In this document: positions 7,748 to 17,174 of the stretch, in pieces | Numbering within the stretch: the first letter of the stretch is position 1 | How the letters are laid out: every line of letters begins with the position of its first letter | Assembly (NCBI GenBank): GCA_020248865.1 | Contig: JADCGS010000033.1 | Location: forward strand, 1 to 64,000 | From: Burkholderiales bacterium | Lineage (GTDB): Bacteria; Pseudomonadota; Gammaproteobacteria; Burkholderiales; Burkholderiaceae_F | Direction: 5' to 3' | DNA length: 64,000 nt | Made by a program: the position numbers and the translations under genes | The notes under the pieces: model-generated | Seen by the model: only the letters and a program-made list of their open reading frames with translations | Database searches by the model: none | Told to the model about the DNA's origin: nothing

Positions 7748-10267
7748 GTGAGAAAGCTAAACAGGCTGTTGGCTTGCGTCGCGGCCGTGCTCGCGATCGC
7801 AGCATGCGGAGGCAACGACGGGGCAACCGGCCCGCAGGGGCCGTCCGGTCCGCCGGGACCGACCGGACCCTCGGGTCCGCCGGCGCCGGGTCCGGTGGGT
7901 TCCGCCACCGGCGACCTGACCGGCCGCGTCACGGCCATCACGATCGACAGCGCGGCCGGCCAGCGGGTCACGGTGACCTTCTCGCTGGCCGACGCCAACG
8001 GCCTGCCGGTCGCTGGCGCGCAGGACAAGAACTTCGAGTTCCAGCTCGCCAAGCTCATGCCGGCCAACACGCAGCGGCCAGCCTTCTGGCAGAGCTACAT
8101 CAACCGCTCCGACCAGGAAGGCGCCGGCGCCAAGGTGCTTGCCGGCGGCGCCGAGCGCGGCAAGCCCGCGGCAGTGGACGGCCAGCCGGGCGTGTATCGC
8201 TACACGTTCTGCACGCCGCTCGCCTCGGTGGCCTCGTTCATCTACTACGGCAGCGGCACCGAGCCGCAAGGCAGTTGCTCGGCCACCGCGGTGGCCAACT
8301 CCGGTGTCATCAGCGGCAGCGCGGCCTGGGATGCGATCCGGCCCACGCTCGACCTGACCTACAGCGCCTCGGCCAGCACGCGGCTGGCGATCATCGGCCG
8401 CGACGGCGCCCTCGTGAACGTGGTGCAGGACTTCGTGCCGGCGTCGCTGCCGACCCTGCCGGAGGCCCGCTCGCAGCAGGTCGTGACCAACGAGTCCTGC
8501 GGCGCCTGCCACGCGGAAGATTCCGCCAAGCGCGGCAAGCTGCTGTTCGGGACCAAAGGCAGCGGCCACCTGGGCCGCCGCTACAGGGTCGAGGTCTGCT
8601 CGGCGTGCCACAACCCGAACAGCTTCGCCTCGGCGGCATCAACGGCAGCCAAGTGGGAAACGATCGACCTGCAGAAGATGATGCACGAGTACCACGGCAC
8701 GCATGACTATCCGCAGAACGCGCCGTTCGGTGGCGTGAGCAACATCGGCACGGGCTTCCCGGAGGTCAAGGGCGTCATCAACTGCCGCACCTGCCACGAC
8801 AACCAGAACCCGAAGATCCTGCCGCAGCAGCCCGCCAACCGGGCGGCCGCCGACAAGAACGCGTGGATGACGAACATCAGCGTCCAGGCCTGCGGCTCCT
8901 GCCACAACGGCACGATCGCCTCGAGCGTCGACTACAACAACCACCCGCTGCCCGGTATCTCGCAACCCGGCAACGCCCGCTGCGCCGACTGCCACGGCCA
9001 GGACACCAACTCGCTCTCGAAGGTCAACGTTACCCACGCAACGCCCTATCCGACCTTCAACAATCCCGAGATCAAGCAGGGTGCCAAGAAGGTCGAGTAC
9101 CAGATCGCCTCGATGACGATCGATTCGACCACGCGCCTGCCGACCGTGCGCTTCCGCGTGCTGGTCGACGGTACTGCGCTGAACCTGAAGTCGCTGCCGG
9201 CCGGCACCTCGCTGGGCGGGGTGAACTTCAAGCTCGCCTGGAGTGCGCCGCTGCCGGCGCCGGCCAACCCGAGCCACGGCACGGCGATCGCGCAGCCGCT
9301 CGACTGGAACAACCTCGGAGGCGGTGCCCGCCAGTACTGGAACAACACGACCAGCCTGGGCACGAACTTCCGCGCGTTCGACCAGCCGGTCGGCCCGACG
9401 CTGGCCTCGATCGTGACCACGCTGACCGGTCCGGATGCCGACGGCTACTTCACGACGGTCGCGGGTCTGAGTTCGAGCGCGCCGGTGGCCTTCCCGGCCA
9501 GCACGACGCTGCGGGCAGTGGCGATCGAGAGCTACCTGACCTTCAGCACCACGGTCAATGGCGTGACCACCAGCATGAACGTCGCCGGCAACGCCGCCAT
9601 GAAGGGCGAAGACGGCGCCAGCACGCTGCGGCGCGCCATCGTGGACATCGACGCCTGCAACACCTGCCACGAGCGCATCGGCTTCCACAGCAACGCGGGC
9701 CGGATGAATAGCCCCGAGTACTGCGCGACCTGCCACAACCCCGAGGTCTCGAGCAGCAACGTGTTCTCGGGGACGGCGACCTTCCCGCTCGCGCCGGGAG
9801 GCGGCACGTTCTTCTACTCGCAGAAGTCCAACAACTTCAAGGACCTGATCCACTCGATCCACGCCGGTGCCCAGCGCAAGGCGCAGAATCCCGCGGACCC
9901 GTTCAACTTCATCCGCGGCAACCCGCTGGCCAGCGGCGGCAGTGGCCCGATGGTGTTCGAGAACGTGGTGTATCCGGCGCAGGTCGCCGACTGCAAGACC
10001 TGCCACCTGGCCGGCACGTACAAGGTGCCGTCCAATCCGCGGCTTGCCTGGTCGGTGATCGACGCCCAGCCCGCCCTCGGCGCCAGCGCAACGCTGTTCA
10101 ACCCGGCGCTGTCCAAGCGCGAGGGCGCGGTGTCGGCGGCGTGCAGCTCGTGCCACAACAGCGTCTCGGCCCAGGCGCACATGGTGTCGAACACGGCGGT
10201 CGGCCTGGGTGAGGCCTGCGCCAGTTGCCATGGCCCGGGCGCGGCTTTCGAGTCGCACAAGAAATAG
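7748..10267 (+). CDS. OmcA/MtrC-family decaheme c-type cytochrome lipoprotein (first copy)
   Basis: The 839-aa product starts at GTG 7748 (GGGAGGGA upstream; a lipoprotein signal follows immediately). The lipobox is IAAC with Cys20. Next comes a collagen-like Gly-X-Y stretch of about eight triplets (residues about 21-44), then beta-rich domains with ten CXXCH motifs: five in the first half (CGACH, CSACH, CRTCH, CGSCH, CADCH) and five in the second (CNTCH, CATCH, CKTCH, CSSCH, CASCH). This is the MtrC/OmcA pattern of two pentaheme domains separated by beta-barrel domains. Family members sit on the outside of the outer membrane and reduce minerals, electrodes or soluble acceptors. A terminator follows, but the second copy, MtrA-like and MtrB-like genes lie directly downstream. 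Confidence 0.93.
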   Translation: MRKLNRLLACVAAVLAIAACGGNDGATGPQGPSGPPGPTGPSGPPAPGPVGSATGDLTGRVTAITIDSAAGQRVTVTFSLADANGLPVAGAQDKNFEFQLAKLMPANTQRPAFWQSYINRSDQEGAGAKVLAGGAERGKPAAVDGQPGVYRYTFCTPLASVASFIYYGSGTEPQGSCSATAVANSGVISGSAAWDAIRPTLDLTYSASASTRLAIIGRDGALVNVVQDFVPASLPTLPEARSQQVVTNESCGACHAEDSAKRGKLLFGTKGSGHLGRRYRVEVCSACHNPNSFASAASTAAKWETIDLQKMMHEYHGTHDYPQNAPFGGVSNIGTGFPEVKGVINCRTCHDNQNPKILPQQPANRAAADKNAWMTNISVQACGSCHNGTIASSVDYNNHPLPGISQPGNARCADCHGQDTNSLSKVNVTHATPYPTFNNPEIKQGAKKVEYQIASMTIDSTTRLPTVRFRVLVDGTALNLKSLPAGTSLGGVNFKLAWSAPLPAPANPSHGTAIAQPLDWNNLGGGARQYWNNTTSLGTNFRAFDQPVGPTLASIVTTLTGPDADGYFTTVAGLSSSAPVAFPASTTLRAVAIESYLTFSTTVNGVTTSMNVAGNAAMKGEDGASTLRRAIVDIDACNTCHERIGFHSNAGRMNSPEYCATCHNPEVSSSNVFSGTATFPLAPGGGTFFYSQKSNNFKDLIHSIHAGAQRKAQNPADPFNFIRGNPLASGGSGPMVFENVVYPAQVADCKTCHLAGTYKVPSNPRLAWSVIDAQPALGASATLFNPALSKREGAVSAACSSCHNSVSAQAHMVSNTAVGLGEACASCHGPGAAFESHKK

Positions 10268-10288
10268 CGTCGGCACGGTCCAGTGCGG

Positions 10289-10316
10289 CGGGGGAGCTTC
10301 GCTCCCCCGTTTCTTT
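10289..10316 (+). terminator. Rho-independent terminator between the two decaheme genes
   Basis: CGGGGGAGC pairs perfectly with GCTCCCCCG around a TTC loop and is followed by TTTCTTTT. It begins 22 bases after the first decaheme stop, so the second decaheme gene may have its own promoter or be expressed by partial read-through. Confidence 0.88.
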
Positions 10317-10463
10317 TGCGCTCAGTCAAGGGCGTGCCGTTCAGGGCAGGGACACTCCGAGGGGCGGCAGCCGGTGGGACAGAAGCGTTGACGTGGCGCG
10401 GGCGCCGTTCAGCGTGGCGTCGGCGCACTTCGCCTGGCGGCCGGAAGACCGAGGGAGAGGGCA

Positions 10464-13013
10464 ATGAAGCGATTGCATGCGTGGGTAGGGGCATGGACCG
10501 TGGCGGCTGCCGTCCTGAGCGGCTGCGGCGGCGGCTCCGGGAGCGGCATCGAGACACCGGTACCGCCACCACCGCCTTCCTCGACCCCGATCGGGCAGGC
10601 GCTGGCCGCCGCGGCGGCCGACCCGCGCAACGACAGCGCGGTCAACACCGCCTCGGCCTTCACCGTCGTGCAGGCGGCGGGCGTGCCGGCAGTGGTCGTG
10701 CGCGGCGGGCCGCCGCGCGTGAACTTCACCGTCTTCTCCGACCTCGGCGTCCGGCGCGGCCTGACCAACACCAACGTCCGCTTTGCCATCGCCAAGCTGG
10801 TGCCCGGCAGCAACGGCGAAATCGACCAGTGGCAGAGCTACGTCTTCCGCACCGAGACGACCACCGGCGCCAACAACGTCGGCTCGGCGCCCGGCGGGCT
10901 GCCGGTGCTGGCGAGCGCCAAGCAGGCGACCACCGACCCCAACACCGCGGCCAGCCTGGTCTACAACCCGGACGGCTACTACACCTACACCTTCACCACC
11001 AACATCACCGACCCCACGCGCACCGATGGGGTGGTGTTCGACCCCAACGCCACCCACCGGATCGCGATCCAGCTCAGCTACACCAACGCGGCCGGCGCGA
11101 CGGTGCTGGTCAACCCCTACATCGACGTGCGCTTCGACGCCAACGGCAACTCGGTGATCGTCACCGACCCGGCGCAGACTCGCGTGATGGCCGACGTGGC
11201 CTCCTGCAACGGCTGCCACGAGCGGCTGGCGCTGCACGGCGGCGGCCGTGTGGACATGCAGTACTGCGTGATGTGCCACAACCCGCGCACGGTGGACGCC
11301 AACAGCGGCAATGTGCTGACCATGTCGACCATGACGCACAAGCTGCACGCCGGCCGCCTGCTCAAGCGCGAGTTGGATGCAGGCCGCGGCGGCGAGCAGT
11401 ACGTGATCTGGGGCTTCGGCGCCAGCAAGAACGACTATTCGGAGGTGGGCTTCCCGCAGGACCTGCGCAACTGCCACGTCTGCCACCAGGCCTCGCCGAC
11501 CACGCCGCAGGGCGACCTCTGGAAGACCCGCATCAGCAAGGAGGCCTGCCTGACCTGCCACGCCAGCGGGCCGACCTCGCGCTACTACACCCTGCATGCG
11601 GCGCTGGCGCAGGTGCCGGACCCGGGCGTGATCAGCAACGCGGCCTGCCAGACCTGCCACCGCGTCGGCACCGGCCTGGAGCCGGGCCGCGTCCACTTCA
11701 ACCAGAACGAGGACCACGCGGCCAGGTACAAGGTGGTGATCGACAACGCCACCTACGACGCCACCACGCGCCGCGTGACGGTGCGCTACAGCGTGGTCGA
11801 CCCCACCAACAACAATGCCCGCTACAACCTGCTGACGTCCGACTGCACCGGCAGCGGCGCCACCGCCAACTGCTCGAACCAGACGCGCTTCGGCAACCTG
11901 CGTTTCTATCTCGCCTACGCCAACATGGCCGGGCAGCCGGCCAACGTGACCGAGTTCACCGCCTACAACAACGGTGGCAGCGGCGCCAACGTGTTCCTGT
12001 ACCGCGGCACCAACGACGGCAGCAACAGCTACACCATCGACATCCCGCTGCCGGCCGACGGGCCCAACGCGGTCGCGCAGGGCACCGCGCGGGTGGTGGG
12101 CGTCGGCCAGATCAAGGAGCCCAAGCTGCGCATCGACTGGCCGACCGACCCGCGGCCGGAAGCGACACCGCGCACGCTGGTCAACGTGGTGGTGCAGCAC
12201 GGCTACCGCGACGTGCTGCTGTCGGGCAGCCTGCAGCCGCGGCGCCAGGTGGTCTCCAACGAGAAGTGCAACGTCTGCCACGGCGCCCTCGGCACCACCT
12301 CGGGCTCCAACACGCTGGCCGAGGCGTTCCACGGCGGCGCGCGCAACACGGTGGAGTCGTGCAACCTGTGCCACGACGAGAACCGTTTTTCCTCGACCGT
12401 CATGACCAGCGGCATGGCGCTGTCGGAGAACTACGGCTTCAAGCGCATGATCCACGGCATCCACGGCAACTCCAAGCGGCAGTTCCCGTTCACGCACGGC
12501 AACACCGTGATCGGCGCCTTCGGCAAGGACGGCAAGCTGCTCGCCACGGGCGCCAACAGCGGCAGCGCCGCCAACGCGCCGCTCGGCACGCCGTTGCTGC
12601 CCTATGCAACCACCGCAGTGCCGGCCGGCACGCCGTTCGGCAGCGGGGTCGAGAACTACGCGGCCGAGGTGGCCTACCCGGCGGTCGGTCTGAACTGCAA
12701 TGGCTGCCACGTCAACGACTCGTGGAAGCGCGACCGCGGCGTGATCGGCTCGGTGGTGTCCAAGCCGCTGGTCGGGGCCACCACCCCGCTGGCGGCCGAT
12801 CCCAACTGGCGCAACTGGCGTGTGCTGTCGCCGATGGCTGCCACCTGCACCGCCTGCCACGACTCGGCGCGCTCGATCGACCACGTGATGAGCGCCGGCG
12901 GCTCGTCGTTCGGCGGCATCACGCAGGGGCTGCTGGTCGCCGCGCCGCGCGAGACCTGCGAGGACTGCCATGCGCAGGGCTCGCGCCTGGGCGTGGACGT
13001 CGTGCACAAGTAG
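10464..13013 (+). CDS. OmcA/MtrC-family decaheme c-type cytochrome lipoprotein (second copy)
   Basis: An 849-aa lipoprotein precursor: signal peptide with lipobox LSGC (Cys21), a Gly/Ser and Pro-rich linker (PVPPPPPSS), then two pentaheme regions. The ten CXXCH motifs are CNGCH, CVMCH, CHVCH, CLTCH and CQTCH, then CNVCH, CNLCH, CNGCH, CTACH and CEDCH. The ATG at 10464 follows GAGGGAGAGGGCA. It differs clearly from the first copy: a Pro-rich instead of collagen-like tether, and unrelated heme-motif spacer residues, so the pair is an old duplication or two separate acquisitions rather than a recent tandem copy. Expected role: extracellular face of the MtrCAB-type conduit. Which copy docks on the MtrAB pore cannot be judged; this one is closer to mtrA. 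Confidence 0.93.
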   Translation: MKRLHAWVGAWTVAAAVLSGCGGGSGSGIETPVPPPPPSSTPIGQALAAAAADPRNDSAVNTASAFTVVQAAGVPAVVVRGGPPRVNFTVFSDLGVRRGLTNTNVRFAIAKLVPGSNGEIDQWQSYVFRTETTTGANNVGSAPGGLPVLASAKQATTDPNTAASLVYNPDGYYTYTFTTNITDPTRTDGVVFDPNATHRIAIQLSYTNAAGATVLVNPYIDVRFDANGNSVIVTDPAQTRVMADVASCNGCHERLALHGGGRVDMQYCVMCHNPRTVDANSGNVLTMSTMTHKLHAGRLLKRELDAGRGGEQYVIWGFGASKNDYSEVGFPQDLRNCHVCHQASPTTPQGDLWKTRISKEACLTCHASGPTSRYYTLHAALAQVPDPGVISNAACQTCHRVGTGLEPGRVHFNQNEDHAARYKVVIDNATYDATTRRVTVRYSVVDPTNNNARYNLLTSDCTGSGATANCSNQTRFGNLRFYLAYANMAGQPANVTEFTAYNNGGSGANVFLYRGTNDGSNSYTIDIPLPADGPNAVAQGTARVVGVGQIKEPKLRIDWPTDPRPEATPRTLVNVVVQHGYRDVLLSGSLQPRRQVVSNEKCNVCHGALGTTSGSNTLAEAFHGGARNTVESCNLCHDENRFSSTVMTSGMALSENYGFKRMIHGIHGNSKRQFPFTHGNTVIGAFGKDGKLLATGANSGSAANAPLGTPLLPYATTAVPAGTPFGSGVENYAAEVAYPAVGLNCNGCHVNDSWKRDRGVIGSVVSKPLVGATTPLAADPNWRNWRVLSPMAATCTACHDSARSIDHVMSAGGSSFGGITQGLLVAAPRETCEDCHAQGSRLGVDVVHK

Positions 13014-13124
13014 CCGGACGGACAACGGGCAAACACCAAGAACAGGCCACGCCGGCCACGGCCCGCCGCCGCGCGGGTCGGCGGGCCGGCGGGCCGGGGC
13101 AAGAAGGGCATGAGGGGGATGCGA

Positions 13125-14096
13125 ATGCGGATCGCTGGTGCGCGGGGTTGGAAGACGGCGCTGCTCGGTCTGGCGGTGGGCCTGTTCGGGCTCGCCGGCC
13201 AGGCGTGGGCGGCCAAGGACGCGGCGGCCTCGGCCTCCTGCCTGACGTGCCACAAGGAGGCGGCCGACAAGTACGCCCGCTCGCCGCACGCCATGACAGG
13301 CGATCCGCGCACGCCGAACTGCGTCAGTTGCCACGGGCCGAGCACCGCGCACGCCGAGAAGATGGGCAGCGAGCCGGTCACCTACAGCTTCAAGCCGGGC
13401 CGCATGAGCGCTGACCAGCAGAGCGCGATCTGCCTGTCCTGCCACGAGAAGCACTTCAAGCAGGCGCTGTGGGCCGGCAGCCGCCACCCCGAGGCCAACG
13501 TCTCCTGCAGCGGCTGCCACCAGTCGCACGTCAACAAGGACCCGGTGCTGGCCAAGGCCAGCCAGGCCGAGGTCTGCTACACCTGCCACAAGGCGCAGCG
13601 CAACCGCGTCAACCTGCCGTCGCGGCACCCGATCGCCGAGGGCAAGATGACCTGCTCGGACTGCCACAGCGCGCACGGCTCGGCCGGTCCCAAGCTGGTC
13701 AAGCGCGACAGCACCAACGACACCTGCTTCACCTGCCACGCCGAAAAGCGCGGTCCTTTCGTGCATCAGCACCAGCCGGCGACCGAGGACTGCTCCATCT
13801 GCCACAACCCGCACGGCAGCACGGTGGCCGGGATGCTCAAGGCGCGCGCCCCGATCCTGTGCCAGCAGTGCCACACGCCGCACGTGGCCGGCGCAGTCGG
13901 CGCGGTGGGCGGCCAGCGCGGCGTCTTCCCGCCGGCCGCGCCGGGGCAGGGCCTGCCGGCCATCACCGGCACCAGCAACGGCAAGAACGTGGTCAACATG
14001 TGGCAGGGGCGCAGCTGCATGAACTGCCATACGCAGGTGCACGGGTCCAACAACCCGGCCACCACGGGGCCGACGCCGCAGTACATGTTCCGCTGA
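13125..14096 (+). CDS. mtrA: MtrA/DmsE-family periplasmic decaheme cytochrome c
   Basis: A 323-aa precursor with a Sec signal peptide (cleavage probably after GQAWA) and ten evenly spaced CXXCH motifs, the length and heme count of MtrA/PioA/DmsE. These proteins insert into the MtrB barrel and carry electrons through the outer membrane. Three in-frame ATGs lie at 13110, 13119 and 13125; the last is preferred because AGGGGG sits six bases upstream. It lies 111 bases after the second decaheme gene and 28 bases before the MtrB-like gene, so the order is outer cytochrome, MtrA, MtrB, as in Shewanella mtrC-mtrA-mtrB. The symbol is by family resemblance; PioA-like use for iron oxidation is the alternative. 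Confidence 0.92.
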   Translation: MRIAGARGWKTALLGLAVGLFGLAGQAWAAKDAAASASCLTCHKEAADKYARSPHAMTGDPRTPNCVSCHGPSTAHAEKMGSEPVTYSFKPGRMSADQQSAICLSCHEKHFKQALWAGSRHPEANVSCSGCHQSHVNKDPVLAKASQAEVCYTCHKAQRNRVNLPSRHPIAEGKMTCSDCHSAHGSAGPKLVKRDSTNDTCFTCHAEKRGPFVHQHQPATEDCSICHNPHGSTVAGMLKARAPILCQQCHTPHVAGAVGAVGGQRGVFPPAAPGQGLPAITGTSNGKNVVNMWQGRSCMNCHTQVHGSNNPATTGPTPQYMFR

Positions 14097-14124
14097 TGCC
14101 GTGCTGATGATCGGAGCGAGAAGA

Positions 14125-16305
14125 ATGAAACCGCTGCCCACGATGTTCCGCCACGGCGCGCTGGCGCTCGCCGTGCTGGCCGCCTGCAATGCCTACGCCG
14201 CCGAGGGCGACGACGTCGACCTGACCGTGACGGCCGGCGCGGCCGCCGTCACCGGCGATCCGGCCGACCGCGCCCTGTTCGGCCAGTACAACGGGCTGCG
14301 CGACGACGACTTCTACGGCCTGCTCGGCTTTGGCTACTCGCGCATCAATGCGGCCAGCGCACTGCGCGCCGAGGTCAGCGGCAGCAACCTGCTGCTGGGC
14401 ACGCGCGAGCTGAGCCTGGCGTGGGTGCGGCAGGGCAACTGGGGCCTGCGGCTGGACTATGGCGAGCTGGTGCGGCGCGACCCGCTCACCGTCAACAGCG
14501 GCATGGCGGGCTTCGGCAGCGCGGCGCCGGTGGTCAACTACCTGCCGGGCGGTCCCGGCAGCGGCCTGAACTTCGATCTCGAGACCCAGCGGCGCGGCCT
14601 CGGGGCCGGCCTGAGCAAGGCCTTCGGTCCGGCCTGGACGGTGGACTTCAGCGCGCACAGCGAAAACAAGGAAGGCTCACGCCTGTTCGGCACCGGCTTC
14701 GCCTGCCCGTCGGCGGTGGCGTTTGCCTGCGGGGCCACCACCGCGACGGCCACCGGCTCGGCGGTGCTTCTGCTGCCCGAGCCGATCGACTCCAACCACA
14801 CGCGCGCCGAGGCGCGGGTCAGCTACGCGGGCCAGCGCCTGTTCGTGAGCGGCGGCTACTTCGGCTCGCTCTACACCAACAACATCGGCACGCTGAATCC
14901 GGTGATCCCGGGGGCGCTCGGCAACCCGCTCGGCGCGAGCCTGCCGCTGGCCGCCGGCTTGCGGTCGATCCTCGCCAGCCCGATCGCGCTGCCGCCGGAC
15001 AACCAGGCGCACCAGTTCGACGTCACCGGCAACTACGCCGTCTCGGCCAGCACGCGCGCCAACTTCCGCCTGGCGTGGCAGAGCGCGCGCCAGGACCAGC
15101 CGTTTGCGGAGGCCGGCCTGGCGGCCGCGCCGGCCGGCGTGACCTCGCTCAACGGCCGCGTCGACACCTCGATCGTCGCGCTCGGCCTGAGTTCGCGGCC
15201 GTTGCCCAAGCTGTCGCTGGCGGCCGACTGGCGGCTGGAGGAGCGCGACGACAAGACGCCGCTGGCGCGCTACAACGTCGAGGGCGGCACGGCCTACACC
15301 AACCGCAACTACTCGCAGACCCGGGTGCGCGGCAAGGCCAGCGCCACCTACCAGTTGCCGCAGCAACTGCTCGGCACGCTGGGCGCCGACTACGACTTCA
15401 TCGACCGCAGCCGTCTGGCCGCCAACGGCCAGGTCAGCGGCGTCAGCGCACTGCGCGAGGAGACCGAGGAGATCGGCATGCGCGTGGAGCTGCGCCGCCA
15501 GCTCAGCGAGACCTTTGCCGGCGCCATCGGCTTTCACACGAGCGAGCGTGACGGCTCGGCCTGGCTGCGGCCCAACCCGTTCAGCGGCGCCACCGGCGTG
15601 GCCGATCCGGTGACCCAGTTGCCGGCCGCTGCGGTGTTCTCACCGCACCTGGCGGACCGCCGTCGCGACAAGGTCAAGCTGTTCGGCAGCTGGCAGGCGA
15701 CCGATGCGCTCGGCGTGCAACTGGCCGTGGAGACCGGCAAGGACCGCTTCGACACGCCGAGCGGCTACTCGCTGCGCAGCGCGCGGCTGGAGCTGTACAG
15801 CATCGATGCCACCTACGCGATCAACGACGACTGGTCGCTGAGCGCGTACTACACGCAGGCGGTGCAGAAGCTCAACCAGGTGCGGCCCGAGGGCTACGCG
15901 CTGGCCTACGACAACAAGAACGCCACCGCGGGCCTCAACGTCAACGGCAAGCTGTCCGAGAAGTTCGACCTCGGCGGCGGACTGGCTTACATCGACGATC
16001 GCAGCGTGTACGCGCAGACCCTCGACGCCGGCGCCAGCAACCAGTCGGCGCTGCTGCTGGCGGCCACCGGCGGCCTGCCCGACATCGTGTTCCGCCGCAC
16101 CGAGCTGCGCCTGTTCGGCCGCTACGCGCTGAGCGCCAAGTCGAGCCTGCGCCTGGACGGCCTGTTCTACCGCGCCACGTTCAACGACTGGACCTGGGGC
16201 TACAACGGCGTGCCGTTCGTGTTCGGCGACAACACCACGGTCGTGCTGCAGCCGAGCCAGAACGTGACCTTCGTCGGCATCAGCTACAGCTACGCCTTCC
16301 GCTGA
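14125..16305 (+). CDS. mtrB: MtrB/PioB-family outer-membrane beta-barrel
   Basis: A 726-aa precursor with a signal peptide ending NAYAAEG and then many alternating beta strands ending in aromatic residues. The extreme C terminus, ISYSYAFR, is a barrel-type end. MtrB/PioB barrels (about 680-780 aa) sheathe the MtrA decaheme across the outer membrane. The ATG at 14125 follows GGAGCGAGAAG; an upstream in-frame GTG at 14101 is less likely because it would precede the signal peptide with an unrelated octapeptide. I do not see the CXXC-type motif described near the N terminus of Shewanella MtrB. It is the last gene of the conduit, 188 bases before the ccm operon. Confidence 0.9.
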   Translation: MKPLPTMFRHGALALAVLAACNAYAAEGDDVDLTVTAGAAAVTGDPADRALFGQYNGLRDDDFYGLLGFGYSRINAASALRAEVSGSNLLLGTRELSLAWVRQGNWGLRLDYGELVRRDPLTVNSGMAGFGSAAPVVNYLPGGPGSGLNFDLETQRRGLGAGLSKAFGPAWTVDFSAHSENKEGSRLFGTGFACPSAVAFACGATTATATGSAVLLLPEPIDSNHTRAEARVSYAGQRLFVSGGYFGSLYTNNIGTLNPVIPGALGNPLGASLPLAAGLRSILASPIALPPDNQAHQFDVTGNYAVSASTRANFRLAWQSARQDQPFAEAGLAAAPAGVTSLNGRVDTSIVALGLSSRPLPKLSLAADWRLEERDDKTPLARYNVEGGTAYTNRNYSQTRVRGKASATYQLPQQLLGTLGADYDFIDRSRLAANGQVSGVSALREETEEIGMRVELRRQLSETFAGAIGFHTSERDGSAWLRPNPFSGATGVADPVTQLPAAAVFSPHLADRRRDKVKLFGSWQATDALGVQLAVETGKDRFDTPSGYSLRSARLELYSIDATYAINDDWSLSAYYTQAVQKLNQVRPEGYALAYDNKNATAGLNVNGKLSEKFDLGGGLAYIDDRSVYAQTLDAGASNQSALLLAATGGLPDIVFRRTELRLFGRYALSAKSSLRLDGLFYRATFNDWTWGYNGVPFVFGDNTTVVLQPSQNVTFVGISYSYAFR

Positions 16306-16493
16306 GCCGGTGGCGGGACGCCGGCGCGCCGGCCCCGCCCCGCACACCGCCCCTGCACCGCCCGTCGCCGGCGCGGCGCGGGCCGGGCGCGTCAGCTTGT
16401 GATCCCCTGCCGCCTCGCTTACCCTTGCTCGCCGCCGCCGGACCCGCGCCGGCCGCCGCACTGCCCCACCTGCCTGCCCCTGCGCCCCCGCTG

Positions 16494-17174
16494 ATGCTTG
16501 AAGCCATCGACCTCGAGTGCCAGCGCGGGGACCGATTGCTGTTCAGCGGCCTGAGCTTCCGCGCCGAGGCGGGTACCTGCCTGCACGTGGCCGGGGCCAA
16601 CGGCGCCGGCAAGACCAGCCTGCAACGCATCCTGTGCGGCCTGCTGCTGCCGGCCGCGGGCGAAGTGCGCTGGCGCGGCGCGCCGATCCGCAAGCTGCGC
16701 GAGGACTACTGGCACGAGCTCGCCTACGTCGGCCACCTCAACGGCGTGAAGGACGACCTGTCGGCCGAGGAGAACGTGTACTTTGCCGCCGGGCTGGCGG
16801 GCCGCGCCCGCACGCGCGATCAGGCGCGCGCGGCGCTGGCGCAGGTGGGCCTGGCTGGGTTCGAGGACCTGGCGGCCCGCAAGCTGTCGCAGGGGCAGAA
16901 GCGCCGCGTGGCGCTGGCGCGCCTGTACCTGGCGCAGGATGCGCCGCTGTGGATCCTCGATGAGCCGTTCACCGCGCTCGACGTACGCGGCGTGGCCAAC
17001 CTGGCGCAGCGCATCGGCGACCATCTGGAGCGCGGCGGCGTGGTGGTGCTGACCACCCATCAGGACGTGCCGGTGCCCGGCCGCGTGCGCAAGCTCGACC
17101 TCGGCGCGCCGCCGCGCGGCCTGGCGCCGCTGCCGGACGATGGCGCGGCCGACGCCGGCGAGCACGGGGCATGA
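16494..17174 (+). CDS. ccmA: Cytochrome c maturation ABC transporter ATP-binding subunit CcmA
   Basis: A 226-aa ABC ATPase with Walker A GANGAGKTS (about residues 34-42), signature LSQGQKRRVALARL and Walker B PLWILDEPF. CcmA with CcmB, CcmC and CcmD releases holo-CcmE, the heme chaperone, using ATP. The ATG at 16494 (MLEAIDLECQ) is chosen because the open upstream extension is a Pro/Ala-rich stretch without family resemblance. Its stop overlaps the ccmB start (ATGA, 17171-17174), indicating translational coupling. It is the first gene of a nine-gene System I operon. Confidence 0.95.
   Translation: MLEAIDLECQRGDRLLFSGLSFRAEAGTCLHVAGANGAGKTSLQRILCGLLLPAAGEVRWRGAPIRKLREDYWHELAYVGHLNGVKDDLSAEENVYFAAGLAGRARTRDQARAALAQVGLAGFEDLAARKLSQGQKRRVALARLYLAQDAPLWILDEPFTALDVRGVANLAQRIGDHLERGGVVVLTTHQDVPVPGRVRKLDLGAPPRGLAPLPDDGAADAGEHGA

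Noticed and set aside
10341-14189. A minus-strand open frame of about 1,280 codons
   Set aside because: It mirrors the decaheme and MtrA genes, whose regular CXXCH motifs and signal peptides prove the plus-strand reading.
16315-16345. GC palindromes between mtrB and ccmA as a terminator
   Set aside because: Sequences such as CCGGCGCGCCGG can pair but no T tract follows, and read-through into ccm is plausible; not called.
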